From Nocardiopsis sp. ATB16-24 (GTDB taxonomy: Bacteria > Actinomycetota > Actinomycetes > Streptosporangiales > Streptosporangiaceae): 64,000 nucleotides of DNA. The position numbers and the translations under genes were made by a program. The notes below the pieces were generated by a model. The model did not search any database and had not been told where the DNA came from. It was given only the letters and a program-made list of their open reading frames with translations. This document shows, in pieces, positions 44,376 through 53,502 of this stretch; positions within the stretch are counted from its first letter, which is position 1; the number at the start of each line of letters is the position of its first letter. Location: the NCBI RefSeq assembly GCF_030271535.1, contig NZ_JASCXJ010000007.1, positions 149,040-213,039 on the forward strand, given 5' to 3'.

Positions 44376-46409
44376 TCAGACGCAGTCCCTCGGGATCACG
44401 GAGGTGTAGATCTTCGTGAACACCCGCCTGGTCCCCTCGTAGGCGTCGAGTGTCGCGTGCAGGTGGAAGTCGGTCGGCGTGGACGTGAGCACGGTATGGG
44501 TCCTGGTCCGCACCGACCAGTCGCCACGGGCGAAGCCCATCGTCCACTCCGCCTCGCCCCGGACCGAGTCATAGTCGTCACCGACGTGGCTGTACCACTC
44601 GTCCGCGCGCCTTGTCACCTCCAACCCGATGTCGTCGAAGCACACCGTTCCCAGATCCTTGACCACGTGCAGGGCGGAGTGGTAGCGCACGAGGTCCTGG
44701 GTCAGGTCCCAGCGCTGCTCACCCTGTTCGAGCTGGCTGGTGGCGATCGGCGCGGTGCCCTCGGGCTCGTCGAAGGGCGCCACCTCCCGCCCGTCGTCCC
44801 CGCTGTCGGGAGGGCGCACCGGAAGGTGTACGTAGGTGTGCTCCCCCGGGAACACGGAGAGGACCACCGGTTCGGGCGAGGGCCACACGAGCGGCCAGTA
44901 GGAGGTCGAGACCGAGATCCTCATCCGGTGTCCCGGTGGGAACACCTGCGCCACGCCGTTGAGGGGGACCGAGACACGGTACCGGCGCCCGGGCACCAGC
45001 TTCTGGGGATTCTCGTGCCCATCGGCGTGGGTGAGGTTCAACAGCCCGTAGGTCACACGTGTGGCCTGCCCCCGCGGATTGACGTCGCTCAGCCGCACCG
45101 CGATCATCGCGTCGGGCCGGTCCACGGCGAGTTCGAGGTCGACCACCGCGGAGCCGAGGATCTCCACCCGTTCGGGGAGGGGCCCGCTGTCGAAGACGAT
45201 CGACCCACCGTCGTCCTCGCGCTGGTCATAGGGCAGGTCCGGAGGAGCGTTGTAGGAGCACCACTTGCCCGCGTGCTGTCCGGTGGACAACGGGGAGGAC
45301 AGGGTCAGAACGTCCTCCCCACTCACCGACTCCCCCTCTCGAAGGACCCGGCCGGCCCCCAGCGGGTGCGACTCGAACACGATGTTCGGTGAGGGCCACT
45401 CCCGCTCGCCGACCCAGCGCCCCGGCCGCTCCTCGTAGGCGGTGGAGGGGATCACGCTCTCCTGCATCCAGGCTCGCAGGGCGGGCGCCTCCATCACGTC
45501 GTTGTCGACGCCCTTGAGCCAACGGTCCCACCAGCGCACCATCTCCTGGAGGAAGCCGATGGCGGGTCCGGGCTGGCCCAGGTGCGGATACTTGTGCGAC
45601 CAAGGGCCCAGCAGCCCGAGGAAGGGGACCCCCAGCCCCGCCAGCAGTCGGAAGACCGAGTTGGAGTAGCCGTCGGCCCAGCCGCTGACGGCCATGACGG
45701 GCACCTGGACCGCGCCCAGGTCCTCGATCACCGAGCCGTGTTTCCAGTACTCGTCCCTGTGCTGGTGCCGCAACCAGGTGTCGAGCCACAGGCCACTGTG
45801 CTCCAGCCGCTCGTACCACATCTTCCGCCACTGCCCACCGACCAGTTCCGGGTCGGGCGGGCAGGAGTTGTAGGCGAACATCGTGGAGGCCCACGACAGG
45901 TTGTCGCCCAACAGGCATCCGCCCATGAAGTGCACGTCGTCGGAGTAGCGGTCGTCGGTGGAAGAGGCCGTCACGATCGCGCGCAAACTCTCGGGCCGCC
46001 GAGCGGCGACCTGGAGGGCGTTGAACCCGCCCCAGGAGATGCCCATCATGCCGGTGCTCCCATCGCACCAGGGTTGGTCGGCGAGCCAGGCGAGCACCTC
46101 CTCGGCGTCCTGGAGTTCGCGTTCCAGGTACTCATCGGTGAGCACGCCCTCGGAATCACCGCTGCCGCGCAGGTCCACCCGGACGCACGCGTACCCGTGC
46201 CCGGCCATGTAGGGATGGTGCACCGAGTCGCGCTGGGCCGTCAGATCGCGCCGGCGGTAGGGGATGAACTCGAGGATGGCCGGCACCGGGGCCTCCTCGC
46301 TTCCCACCGGCCGCCAGATCCGGGCGGCGAGCCGGACGCCGTCGCCGACCGGGATGCGTACGTACTCGTCCTCACGGATCTCGTTCGGCAGCTCGCTGAC
46401 GATTCTCAT
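44376..46409 (-). CDS. CocE/NonD-family (X-Pro dipeptidyl-peptidase-like) hydrolase
   Basis: The 677-aa enzyme has an alpha/beta hydrolase domain: GDGVRLAARIWRPVG, YACVRVDLRGSGDSEG (oxyanion region), nucleophile MMGISWGGFNALQ near residue 140, acid and His in VSGWADGYS and GPWSHKYPHLG. A C-terminal jelly-roll lectin-like domain follows (VVDLELAVDRPDAMIAVRL; HRMRISVSTSYWPLVWPSP). Family members cleave esters or amides such as cocaine, or N-terminal X-Pro peptides. It follows the ATP-grasp gene by 22 nt on the same strand, so the two probably act in one pathway. Substrate unknown. Confidence 0.9.
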   Translation of the reverse strand: MRIVSELPNEIREDEYVRIPVGDGVRLAARIWRPVGSEEAPVPAILEFIPYRRRDLTAQRDSVHHPYMAGHGYACVRVDLRGSGDSEGVLTDEYLERELQDAEEVLAWLADQPWCDGSTGMMGISWGGFNALQVAARRPESLRAIVTASSTDDRYSDDVHFMGGCLLGDNLSWASTMFAYNSCPPDPELVGGQWRKMWYERLEHSGLWLDTWLRHQHRDEYWKHGSVIEDLGAVQVPVMAVSGWADGYSNSVFRLLAGLGVPFLGLLGPWSHKYPHLGQPGPAIGFLQEMVRWWDRWLKGVDNDVMEAPALRAWMQESVIPSTAYEERPGRWVGEREWPSPNIVFESHPLGAGRVLREGESVSGEDVLTLSSPLSTGQHAGKWCSYNAPPDLPYDQREDDGGSIVFDSGPLPERVEILGSAVVDLELAVDRPDAMIAVRLSDVNPRGQATRVTYGLLNLTHADGHENPQKLVPGRRYRVSVPLNGVAQVFPPGHRMRISVSTSYWPLVWPSPEPVVLSVFPGEHTYVHLPVRPPDSGDDGREVAPFDEPEGTAPIATSQLEQGEQRWDLTQDLVRYHSALHVVKDLGTVCFDDIGLEVTRRADEWYSHVGDDYDSVRGEAEWTMGFARGDWSVRTRTHTVLTSTPTDFHLHATLDAYEGTRRVFTKIYTSVIPRDCV

Positions 46410-46431
46410 CGCTCACGGTTCCTCTCCTGGC

Positions 46432-47715
46432 TCAGTCCTCTTCGTCGATGCTGTGGACCGTGAAGGGCAACCGCCCCACACAGTCCCGGTACTTGCGTTC
46501 GCACTCCTCGCTGTCCCGGGCTCCCACGAAGACGTGGGCCAACTCGAAGCTGTAGCTGTCCTGGGTGGGGAGTTCGGAGAGGCGCTGCCCCTGGCTCGCC
46601 ACGACCTCCACCCTCGTGCCCGGCACCGCCTCCTGCGCCCGCGCGATGTCCTCCTCCGTGGGCACCCGCGAGACGAGGCCGTCGTGGAAACGACGCAGGA
46701 ACCACTTGGCCGCCACCGCGTACTCCCCCTCCCGCTCCAGCTCGGGTTCCTCCCCCAGAGCGACCCTCAGGCAGATCTCGTGGTTGGACACCCCGCTCAC
46801 GAGCTCGAACATCCTGGCGTGTGACTGGGAGTGCCGCGGATTGATCTCCAACAGCCTGAGTTCGCCGCTCCGTGGATCGTGGAAGTACTCGACGTTGAAG
46901 GTCACGTCGTCCAGACCGACCCGGGCGATCACGCGTTCGGTCAGGTCGGTCAGGCGTTCCCCGACCGCCTCGGGCACGCGGGAGGGGTACTCGTAGCGCA
47001 GGAAGCTCGGGCTGTCCGGATAGCAGTGGGAGTCGATGATGCCGTAGACGTGCGGAACACCGCCGCGGACATACCCCTCCACGGTGAGCTGGTCGCCCTT
47101 GGCCTCCTCCTCCGCCAGCGCGGCCGTGCCCCCGGCCTCGGCGACCTCGGGAGGCAGTCCGACCCTGTCCATCACCCACTGGAAGGCCTCCCCCACACGT
47201 CCGGCGCCCGCCCTGATCTCCTCCATCGCCGTGCGGAAGCCGTCGTCGTCGGTGACGCGGAAGGCCAGTTCGGAGGAGAAGGACTTCACCGGCTTGACCC
47301 ACAACGGGTAGGACAGGTCTTCGGGCTTGGTCGTGACGTCGAGATCGACCCTGGCGAATCGAGGGACCGCCTCGGGGACGGCGGCCCGTTGTTCCAGACG
47401 GCTCCAGTACTTGTGCTCACACCGGACGACCGCCTCCAGGGGTGCGCACGGCAGCCCCCGCTCACGGCAGAGCAGCGGCACCAGGGAACTGACCGGGAAG
47501 TCCCAGAACCCGAGGATCGCGTCCACCGAGCCCTCGAAGGAGTCCAGCCTCCGCCCGGCCAGGGCGAGGAGAGCAGGCATGTCCACTTCCCGGTCCTGGC
47601 CGATCTCGTCGAGGTCGAGCAACGAGAGGAAGCGGTAATCGCGGGCGTCGGGCAGGGAGAGCAGGATCTCCCGGTTCTGTTCGTCGAGTCCCAGAACGAA
47701 CACGTTCGTGGTCAT
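46432..47715 (-). CDS. ATP-grasp domain ligase of unknown substrate
   Basis: The 427-aa protein starts with an N-terminal alpha/beta domain (VFVLGLDEQNREILLSLP). The ATP-grasp core follows: lid/binding residues in CEHKYWSRLEQ, LWVKPVKSFSSELAF, EGYVRGGVPHVYGIID, and the metal-binding end TFNVEYFHDPRSGELRLLEINPR. The C-terminal extension (SYSFELAHVFVGARDSEECE) is like that of carbamoyl-phosphate-synthase-L-like or peptide-forming ligases. ATP-grasp enzymes join a carboxylate, as acyl phosphate, to an amine or thiol. GGAGG sits 6 nt before the ATG. It is first in a two-gene unit with the CocE-type hydrolase. Confidence 0.88.
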   Translation of the reverse strand: MTTNVFVLGLDEQNREILLSLPDARDYRFLSLLDLDEIGQDREVDMPALLALAGRRLDSFEGSVDAILGFWDFPVSSLVPLLCRERGLPCAPLEAVVRCEHKYWSRLEQRAAVPEAVPRFARVDLDVTTKPEDLSYPLWVKPVKSFSSELAFRVTDDDGFRTAMEEIRAGAGRVGEAFQWVMDRVGLPPEVAEAGGTAALAEEEAKGDQLTVEGYVRGGVPHVYGIIDSHCYPDSPSFLRYEYPSRVPEAVGERLTDLTERVIARVGLDDVTFNVEYFHDPRSGELRLLEINPRHSQSHARMFELVSGVSNHEICLRVALGEEPELEREGEYAVAAKWFLRRFHDGLVSRVPTEEDIARAQEAVPGTRVEVVASQGQRLSELPTQDSYSFELAHVFVGARDSEECERKYRDCVGRLPFTVHSIDEED

Positions 47716-47899
47716 GGCCCACCTCCACGGGGTGGTGTCCGCCGGTGACCGTTCCCCTCCCGGGAGGAATCCCTCCCCGGGCCTTGAGGGGGACCGGCGC
47801 CGTCGCCCCTACTTGGAGGGTGCCCGTGTTCCCTCTCGTCAGACCCGATCCGGGACGGGGAATTTCTCCCGCCCTCCGCCGTCGGGCCGGAGGATCCGT

Positions 47900-49399
47900 C
47901 TACTTGGGATCGATGGCCACCCCGGCCCACAGCTTCCGTACAGGAGAGGTGTCCTCGGGCTGCACCGTGTCCTCCGTGTTCCACACCTTGACCGGTGTGG
48001 CCCGGGAGGTCACCGCGGGCCAGCCCGGGTCTCCGGTGGCGGCGAAGTCCCGCCAAGCCGCGACCATGCGCCGGGACAGCGCACGGTGGGCCTCGCCCGC
48101 CTCTCCGTCGAGCAGGAAGATCCCGAAGTCGGTGTCCAGGTTCCCGAAGGCGAACGGCAGGTCGAAGGCGTGGCAGGCGCCCAGGCGCCCTTCGAGGGCG
48201 AGACTCTCCGCCGCCAGTCGGAAGAAGTGGGCGCGGCCTCCGGCCGCGGCGTGCGCCTCGGCCAAGCGCACGGTGTACTCGGAGAACAGGGCGTCGCCCT
48301 GGATCGCGGCGTACAGTTCGCGCAGTGTGGCGCCCGGGTGCACCGCCCGGTAGGCGCCGACGGCGTCCTCTCCCAGCCCGAGCCGGGAGGCGGTCACCGC
48401 CAACGCGGATTCGTCGTCGATCTCCACGCTCTGTCCGAGCTCGGTGAACAGACGGTACTCGTGGGCGTTGTGGCCGGTGAGCAGGTCGACGTCGGAGGCG
48501 GCGCCACGCGTGATCGCCTCCAGCGGGGCCACGGGCAGATCGGCGCCTCCGACCACGGGTGCGAAGCAGGTGAAGGCCTTGGTCCGCACACCGTCCTTCG
48601 ATGACGGCTGGGACAACACCGTGTCGACGGCCTCCAACAGCCTCTCCGGCGGCAGGGCGGCCAGGGCGTCGGCTTCCAGAGGGACCCCGGCGGCCTTGGC
48701 GATCCGCTCGGACACCGATCGCGCGGTGTCCTCGGTGAGCATGTCCCCGGGGACGCTGTGCGCGATCGCCCGACGGAAGAGCCCGCGGGCGTGCGGGGAG
48801 GCCATCAGACACACCACGGCCCCGGCTCCGGCCGACTCTCCCGCGATCGTCACGTTGTCGGGGTCGCCGCCGAACGCGGCGATGTTCTCCTGGACCCAGC
48901 GCAGCGCGGCGGCCTGGTCGAGCAGTCCGCGGTTGTCGGGGCGGCCGGGTACGTGACCGAAGCCCTCGAAGCCGAGCCGGTAGTTGACGCCGACCACGAC
49001 CAGACCGCTCTCGGCCAGTCGGGTGCCGTCGTAGGTGGCCTCGGAGGCCGCGCCGACGATGTAGGCGCCGCCGTGGATCCACACGAGCACCGGTGCCCGG
49101 TCGCCCTGGCGTGCGGCGGTCCACACGTTCAGGGACAGACAGTCCAGGGACGTCTGTGGATCCCAGGGGGCCGCGCCGATGAGTTGGGCGCCCTGCGGGG
49201 GCGGCGGCCCGAAGGAGGTGCAGTCGCGCACGCCGTCCCAGGCGGCGGCGGGCGCGGGGGCGGCGAAGCGGTGTTCTCCGAAGGGGGCCGCGGCGTAGGG
49301 GACGCCCCGGTAGACGGTGACCCCGTCGCTCTCGGAGCGCGGCGAGGCGATGCCCCGGACCCGACCGGCCTTCGTCGTCACTGTGCGTTCGACGTTCAC
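47900..49399 (-). CDS. Carboxylesterase (type B, alpha/beta hydrolase)
   Basis: The 499-aa enzyme shows VTVYRGVPYAAAPFGEHRFA, CLSLNVWTA, the oxyanion-hole segment VLVWIHGGAYIVGA, nucleophile elbow TIAGESAGAGAV with Ser near residue 190, and catalytic His in ACHAFDLPFAFG. It hydrolyses carboxylic esters; a cytoplasmic location is likely, as no signal peptide is present. GTG at 49399 has GGGGAGG 6 nt upstream. A perfect 7-bp-arm palindrome lies 33 nt upstream in the divergent promoter region shared with the quinone oxidoreductase gene. Confidence 0.93.
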   Translation of the reverse strand: MNVERTVTTKAGRVRGIASPRSESDGVTVYRGVPYAAAPFGEHRFAAPAPAAAWDGVRDCTSFGPPPPQGAQLIGAAPWDPQTSLDCLSLNVWTAARQGDRAPVLVWIHGGAYIVGAASEATYDGTRLAESGLVVVGVNYRLGFEGFGHVPGRPDNRGLLDQAAALRWVQENIAAFGGDPDNVTIAGESAGAGAVVCLMASPHARGLFRRAIAHSVPGDMLTEDTARSVSERIAKAAGVPLEADALAALPPERLLEAVDTVLSQPSSKDGVRTKAFTCFAPVVGGADLPVAPLEAITRGAASDVDLLTGHNAHEYRLFTELGQSVEIDDESALAVTASRLGLGEDAVGAYRAVHPGATLRELYAAIQGDALFSEYTVRLAEAHAAAGGRAHFFRLAAESLALEGRLGACHAFDLPFAFGNLDTDFGIFLLDGEAGEAHRALSRRMVAAWRDFAATGDPGWPAVTSRATPVKVWNTEDTVQPEDTSPVRKLWAGVAIDPK

Positions 49400-49431
49400 G
49401 TGCGTCCTCCCCATCGGTTCCCGACACCTCC

Positions 49432-49448
49432 ACCTAACATCGTTAGGT
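49432..49448. promoter_or_regulatory. Palindromic operator before the esterase gene
   Basis: ACCTAAC-ATC-GTTAGGT is a perfect inverted repeat of the TetR-operator style. It is different in sequence from the ATACC sites nearby, so another repressor, probably encoded elsewhere, may act here. Confidence 0.6.
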
Positions 49449-49526
49449 AATCGGACGCAAGACCCCCGCACGGCCGACCCGCCCACGAGGCGCTCCAGGC
49501 CGTCATGCGGGTTTCCAGCCGGTAAC

Positions 49527-49544
49527 ATACCATCCGGTCGGTTT
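49527..49544. promoter_or_regulatory. TetR-type site A, before the quinone oxidoreductase gene
   Basis: ATACCATCCGGTCGGTTT is closely related to the sites at 51939 and 56537 (shared ATACC...GGT core). It lies 23 nt before the ATG. Confidence 0.65.
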
Positions 49545-49567
49545 GAATCCACGAACGAAGGGCCGCC

Positions 49568-50524
49568 ATGCGCGCAATCCAGATCACCGAGTTCGGCGGA
49601 CCCGAGGTCCTCGGCCTCACCGAACTGCCCGAACCCGAGCCCGGTCCCGGCGAGATCCTCGTCGACGTGACCCGCGCCGGCATCAACTTCGCCGACACCC
49701 ACCAGGCCGAGAACAGTTATCTGGCCCCCGCCTCCCTCCCCCTGGTGCCCGGCATGGAGATCGCCGGACGCGCCCCCGACGGCCGCCGCGTGGTCGCGCT
49801 GACCACCAGCGGCGGCTACGCCGAGAAGGCCACCGCCTCCCCCGCCCTGTGCTTCGACATTCCCGAGGGGGTCACGGAGGAGGACGCCCTGGCCCTGATC
49901 GTGCAGGGCGCCACCGCCTGGGTACTGCTGCGCAAGTCCGTGCGCCTGGACCCGGGCGAGTCGGTCGCGGTGCACGCGGCGGGCGGCGGCGTGGGCACCC
50001 TCGCCGTCCAGTTGGCCAAGCACTTCGGCGCCGGCCGGGTGATCGCGGTGGCGAGCAGTGAGGACAAGCGCGCCCTGGCCCTGGAGCTGGGGGCGGACGC
50101 CGTGGTGGACTCCTCCGCCCCCGACATGACCCAGGCCCTGATCGAGGCCAACGACGGACGGCGGGTGGACACCGTCCTGGACATGGTCGGAGGTCGGGTC
50201 ACCGACCAGAGCGTGCGGGCCCTGGCCCCGTTCGGCCGCCTGGCCTTCTACGGCATGGCCTCGCGCGAACAGCCCGAGCCGGTCAAGCTCAACAACCTCA
50301 TGCGTTTTTCCACCACGGTGGCCGGCATGTGGCTGCCGCACGTGTGGACGCTGCCCGGCGACGTGATGGGCCAGGCGATGGAGGAGCTGTTCGGCCTGGT
50401 CTCCCAGGGCCGACTCAGGACGGTCCTGGGCGGCAGCTACCCCCTGGCCGAGGCCTCCCGTGCCCATGAGGCCCTGCGCTCACGCGGCACCATCGGCAAG
50501 CTCACCCTCGACACCACGATCTGA
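49568..50524 (+). CDS. NADPH:quinone oxidoreductase-like enzyme (zeta-crystallin type MDR)
   Basis: The 318-aa MDR-superfamily reductase begins MRAIQITEFGGPEVLGLTEL with AGINFADTHQ. It has the NADPH loop VAVHAAGGGVGTLAVQLAKH (GGGVG) near residues 137-156 and DTVLDMVGG, and ends GSYPLAEASRAHEALRSRGT. No catalytic or structural zinc cysteines are present, as in quinone or crotonyl-CoA-like reductases. It likely reduces quinones or alpha,beta-unsaturated carbonyls. The TetR-type site upstream groups it with the SDR/ACAD operon. Confidence 0.92.
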   Translation: MRAIQITEFGGPEVLGLTELPEPEPGPGEILVDVTRAGINFADTHQAENSYLAPASLPLVPGMEIAGRAPDGRRVVALTTSGGYAEKATASPALCFDIPEGVTEEDALALIVQGATAWVLLRKSVRLDPGESVAVHAAGGGVGTLAVQLAKHFGAGRVIAVASSEDKRALALELGADAVVDSSAPDMTQALIEANDGRRVDTVLDMVGGRVTDQSVRALAPFGRLAFYGMASREQPEPVKLNNLMRFSTTVAGMWLPHVWTLPGDVMGQAMEELFGLVSQGRLRTVLGGSYPLAEASRAHEALRSRGTIGKLTLDTTI

Positions 50525-50580
50525 GGGGACGAGAGCGCCACCTTGACAACGTAGATCCGGATATGTCCGACTCGGGGGGA

Positions 50581-51483
50581 TCAGCCGCGTGCGCGAAGCA
50601 CCTCCGCGCGGACCGCAGGCGCCACCTCCGCGGCGAACCTCTCCACCTGGACGACCGGATCCCGTTCGGGACCGAACACGAAGGTGTCCATCCCCCTCTC
50701 CAGCACCAGCTCGACCACCTGCTCCACCCACTGCTCGGGCGGTCCCTGGAGGAAACCGGTGGACGCGCCGTCGGTGATGGTGCCCATCACGTTGTACACC
50801 CGCCGGATCGACGCGGGGTCGCGGCCCGCCTCGGCCGCACCCGCGTCGATCCGGGCCTGCATGTCGGGGAGCTTGGAGGGGTCGGCGTAACCACTGGAGG
50901 GGACCCACCCGTCGGCGATCCGCCCCAGGGCCCGCAACAGACGAGGACCGTACACTCCGAGCCAGATACCCATGTCGTGCACGGGGGCGGGCCCCGGTTT
51001 GACCCCCGCCAACCGGTAGTGCTCACCCTCGAAGCGCACCGAACGCCGATCCGACCACAGCAGCCGGATCACCTCCACCGCCTCGATCAGGGCGTCCGCC
51101 GCCTCGCGCGGGGCACGCCGCTCACCGCCCATGGCGACCACGGCCTCCCAGAAGGCCCCCGCTCCCAGCCCCAACTCGAAGCGTCCCCCGGAGAGCACGT
51201 CCAGACTGGCCGCGGACTTGGCGATGATGGCCGGTGAGCGCAGGGGGAGATTGGCCACGTCGGGGAAGACGCGCAGCCGTTCGGTACGGGCCAGCACCGT
51301 GGCCATAAGGCTCCATGTGTCCAGGTACCGGCGTTGGTAGGGATGGTCCTGGATGCCCACGAACTCCAGCCCGCCGTTCTCGGCCGCCGACAACTGCGCC
51401 CACAGGTCTTGCAGGGAGTCGGCGCCGGCGTCGGGGGAAGCGAAGACCCCGAAGGTCACATCGCGTCCGTAGTCGGTTCCCAT
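50581..51483 (-). CDS. LLM-class F420- or FMN-dependent oxidoreductase
   Basis: The 300-aa luciferase-like TIM-barrel enzyme has VTFGVFASPDAG, FVGIQDHPYQRRYLDTW, TERLRVFPDVANLPLRSPA, the typical SLDVLSGGRFELGLGAG, and IADGWVPSSGYA. In actinobacteria many such proteins use coenzyme F420; the cofactor is not decidable from sequence alone. GAGGAGG lies 6 nt before the ATG. It converges with the quinone oxidoreductase gene; the GNAT gene lies upstream on the same strand. Confidence 0.9.
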   Translation of the reverse strand: MGTDYGRDVTFGVFASPDAGADSLQDLWAQLSAAENGGLEFVGIQDHPYQRRYLDTWSLMATVLARTERLRVFPDVANLPLRSPAIIAKSAASLDVLSGGRFELGLGAGAFWEAVVAMGGERRAPREAADALIEAVEVIRLLWSDRRSVRFEGEHYRLAGVKPGPAPVHDMGIWLGVYGPRLLRALGRIADGWVPSSGYADPSKLPDMQARIDAGAAEAGRDPASIRRVYNVMGTITDGASTGFLQGPPEQWVEQVVELVLERGMDTFVFGPERDPVVQVERFAAEVAPAVRAEVLRARG

Positions 51484-51522
51484 GGGCGACCTCCTCTTTC
51501 GTTCCGTGCGGATCTGCCCGGT

Positions 51523-51864
51523 TCATCCGCGGGGGGCACGGTGAACCAGGTCGGCGTAGTCGGGATGGCGTCCGATCCACGCCTTGACGAAGGGACACAA
51601 CGGGAGCACCGCCAGGCCCCGGGAACGGGCGTCGTCCAGAGCCCCGCGGACCAGCCTTCCGCCCAGCCCCCGCCCCTCGCGGGCGGGATCGATCTCGGTG
51701 TGGGTGAGGGTCAAGAGCCCCTCGGTGAGGATGTACTCGGAGTACCCGGCCGTACCCTCCTCGTCCTTGATCTCATAGCGTCCACGCTCGGGAACATCGA
51801 TCACCTCGGTCGTCACCGCCGCATCGACCCCCTCTTCGTCTCGCGTCGGTCGGCGGCGCCCCAT
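51523..51864 (-). CDS. GNAT-fold N-acetyltransferase (YjdJ/NATD1-like)
   Basis: The 113-aa protein shows the short GNAT type: GRYEIKDEEGTAGYSEYIL, LTLTHTEIDPAREGRGLGGRLVRGALDDA (acetyl-CoA loop GRGLGG) and the tail LPLCPFVKAWIGRHPDYADLV, the classic YjdJ/NATD1 ending. Substrate unknown. ATG at 51864 has GGGGAGG 11 nt upstream; GTG at 51816 is an alternative that keeps the whole conserved domain. About 40 nt separate it from the LLM gene, so the two may be co-transcribed. Confidence 0.87.
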   Translation of the reverse strand: MGRRRPTRDEEGVDAAVTTEVIDVPERGRYEIKDEEGTAGYSEYILTEGLLTLTHTEIDPAREGRGLGGRLVRGALDDARSRGLAVLPLCPFVKAWIGRHPDYADLVHRAPRG

Positions 51865-51938
51865 GTCACCGCCGACCTCCCCCTACCCCTCCCCCGCCCT
51901 TGCGGCACATGCCCTGGTGGGCATAGAGTCGCCGTGGC

Positions 51939-51956
51939 ATACCGACTAGTCGGTTT
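51939..51956. promoter_or_regulatory. TetR-type site B, before the SDR/ACAD operon
   Basis: ATACCGACTAGTCGGTTT is the most symmetric of the three sites (core ACCGACTAGTCGGT is fully palindromic). It ends 12 nt before the ATG of the first SDR gene, so binding would block initiation. Confidence 0.75.
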
Positions 51957-51968
51957 AAGGAGAACGGA

Positions 51969-52724
51969 ATGACATCCCGGTTCGGCGGCCGGACCGCCAT
52001 CGTCACCGGCGCGAGCCGGGGCATCGGCCTGGCCATCGCCCGACGACTCGTGGACGAGGGCGCGCGCGTGTGCGTCACCGCACGCAAGCCCGAGCCCCTA
52101 CAGGAAGCCGTCGAGGCCCTGGGCGGACCCGAGCACGCCATCGGGGTCCCCGGCCGGGCCGACGACCCCGAGCACCAGGACGCGGCGATCTCCGCCACCC
52201 TGGAGGCCTTCGGCGGCATCGACATGTTCGTCAACAACACCGGCATCAACCCCGTCTACGGTCGCATGATCGACCTGGACCTGGACGCGGCGCGCAAGAT
52301 CTTCGAGGTCAACGCGTTGTCGGCGATCTCATGGACACAGAAGGCCTACCACGCCTGGATGGCCGAGCACGGCGGCGCCGTCGTCAACGTCTCCTCCGTG
52401 GCGGGGACCAAGCCCTCCCCCGGCATCGGCTTCTACGGAGCCACCAAGGCGATGCTGATCCACGTCACCGAGGAGCTGGCCGTGGAGCTGGGTCCGGGCA
52501 TCCGTGTGAACGGCGTCGCCCCGGCCGTGGTCAAGACCAGGTTCGCCTCCGCCCTGTACGAGGGACGTGAGGAGAAGGTCTCCGCCCAGTACCCCCTCGG
52601 ACGCCTGGGTGAGCCCGAGGACATCGCGGCGGCGGTCGCCTTCCTGCTCTCCGACGACGCCTCCTGGATCACCGGCCGCACGCTGGTCCTGGACGGTGGC
52701 CTCACCCTGACCGGGGGTGTGTGA
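51969..52724 (+). CDS. Short-chain dehydrogenase/reductase (SDR) 1
   Basis: The 251-aa classical SDR has cofactor motif TGASRGIG (about 14-21), FVNNTGINP (the NNxG equivalent), active-site NVSSVAG Ser and YGATK Tyr/Lys, and C-terminal PLGRLGEPEDIAAAVAFLLSDDASWITG. Arg and Lys residues just after the second strand (CVTARKPE) suggest NADP(H). AAGGAG lies 6 nt before the ATG. It is first in an operon with SDR2, a phosphotransferase and an acyl-CoA dehydrogenase. Confidence 0.93.
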   Translation: MTSRFGGRTAIVTGASRGIGLAIARRLVDEGARVCVTARKPEPLQEAVEALGGPEHAIGVPGRADDPEHQDAAISATLEAFGGIDMFVNNTGINPVYGRMIDLDLDAARKIFEVNALSAISWTQKAYHAWMAEHGGAVVNVSSVAGTKPSPGIGFYGATKAMLIHVTEELAVELGPGIRVNGVAPAVVKTRFASALYEGREEKVSAQYPLGRLGEPEDIAAAVAFLLSDDASWITGRTLVLDGGLTLTGGV

Positions 52725-52725
52725 C

Positions 52726-53502
52726 ATGGAGCTGAACGACGCCGGAGTCGTCGTCACCGGAGCGGGCAACGGTATCGGCGCCGCGCTCGCGCGGAGACTG
52801 GCCGGGGCGGGGGCGCGCGTGGTGGTCAACGACCTCGACGCGGGGGCCGCCGAGGCCGTGGCCACCGAGATCGGCGGGATCGCCGTCCCCGGTGACGCGG
52901 CCAGCGAGGCGGGCGTCACCGCTCTCATCGCCGAGGCCGGAGCCCACCTGGACGGCATCGACATGTACGTGGCCAACGCGGGAGTGGGCGTGAGCGGCGG
53001 CCCCGAGGCACCCGAGGCCGACTGGGATCTGGCCTGGCAGGTCAACGTGATGGCGCATGTGCGCGCCGCCCGGGAGCTGGTCCCGGGTTGGCTGGAGCGC
53101 GGACACGGCCGCTTCCTGACCACCGTGTCGGCGGCCGGCCTGCTCACGATGCTCGGCAGCGCACCGTATTCGGTGACCAAGCACGCCGCCCTGGCCTTCG
53201 GCGAGTGGATGTCGGCCACCTACGGCGATCGTGGGATCACCGTGCAGTGCGTCTGCCCGCTGGGCGTGCGCACCGACCTGTTGGAGAACAGCGGGGACAG
53301 CGGCAAGGCGATCCTGGCCGGGGACGCGATCACCCCCGAGGAGGTCGCCGACGCGGTGATGGCCGGTCTGGCCGACGGGCGCTTCCTGATCCTGCCCCAC
53401 CCCCAGGTCGCGGACTACTACGCGGCGCGGGCCACCGACACCGACCGTTGGCTGGCGGGCATGCGCCGCTTGCAGGCCAAGGTCTTCGAGGAGGAGGCGT
53501 GA
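52726..53502 (+). CDS. Short-chain dehydrogenase/reductase (SDR) 2
   Basis: The 258-aa classical SDR carries TGAGNGIG (about 11-18), DMYVANAGVGV, TTVSAAG with the catalytic Ser, and YSVTKHAAL with catalytic Tyr/Lys. An acidic residue after strand 2 (VVVNDLDAG) suggests NAD(H). The ATG follows the SDR1 stop after one base, and the gene overlaps the phosphotransferase start by 4 nt (GTGA). Two SDRs with apparently different cofactor preference in one operon suggest separate oxidation and reduction steps on the chain. Confidence 0.92.
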   Translation: MELNDAGVVVTGAGNGIGAALARRLAGAGARVVVNDLDAGAAEAVATEIGGIAVPGDAASEAGVTALIAEAGAHLDGIDMYVANAGVGVSGGPEAPEADWDLAWQVNVMAHVRAARELVPGWLERGHGRFLTTVSAAGLLTMLGSAPYSVTKHAALAFGEWMSATYGDRGITVQCVCPLGVRTDLLENSGDSGKAILAGDAITPEEVADAVMAGLADGRFLILPHPQVADYYAARATDTDRWLAGMRRLQAKVFEEEA

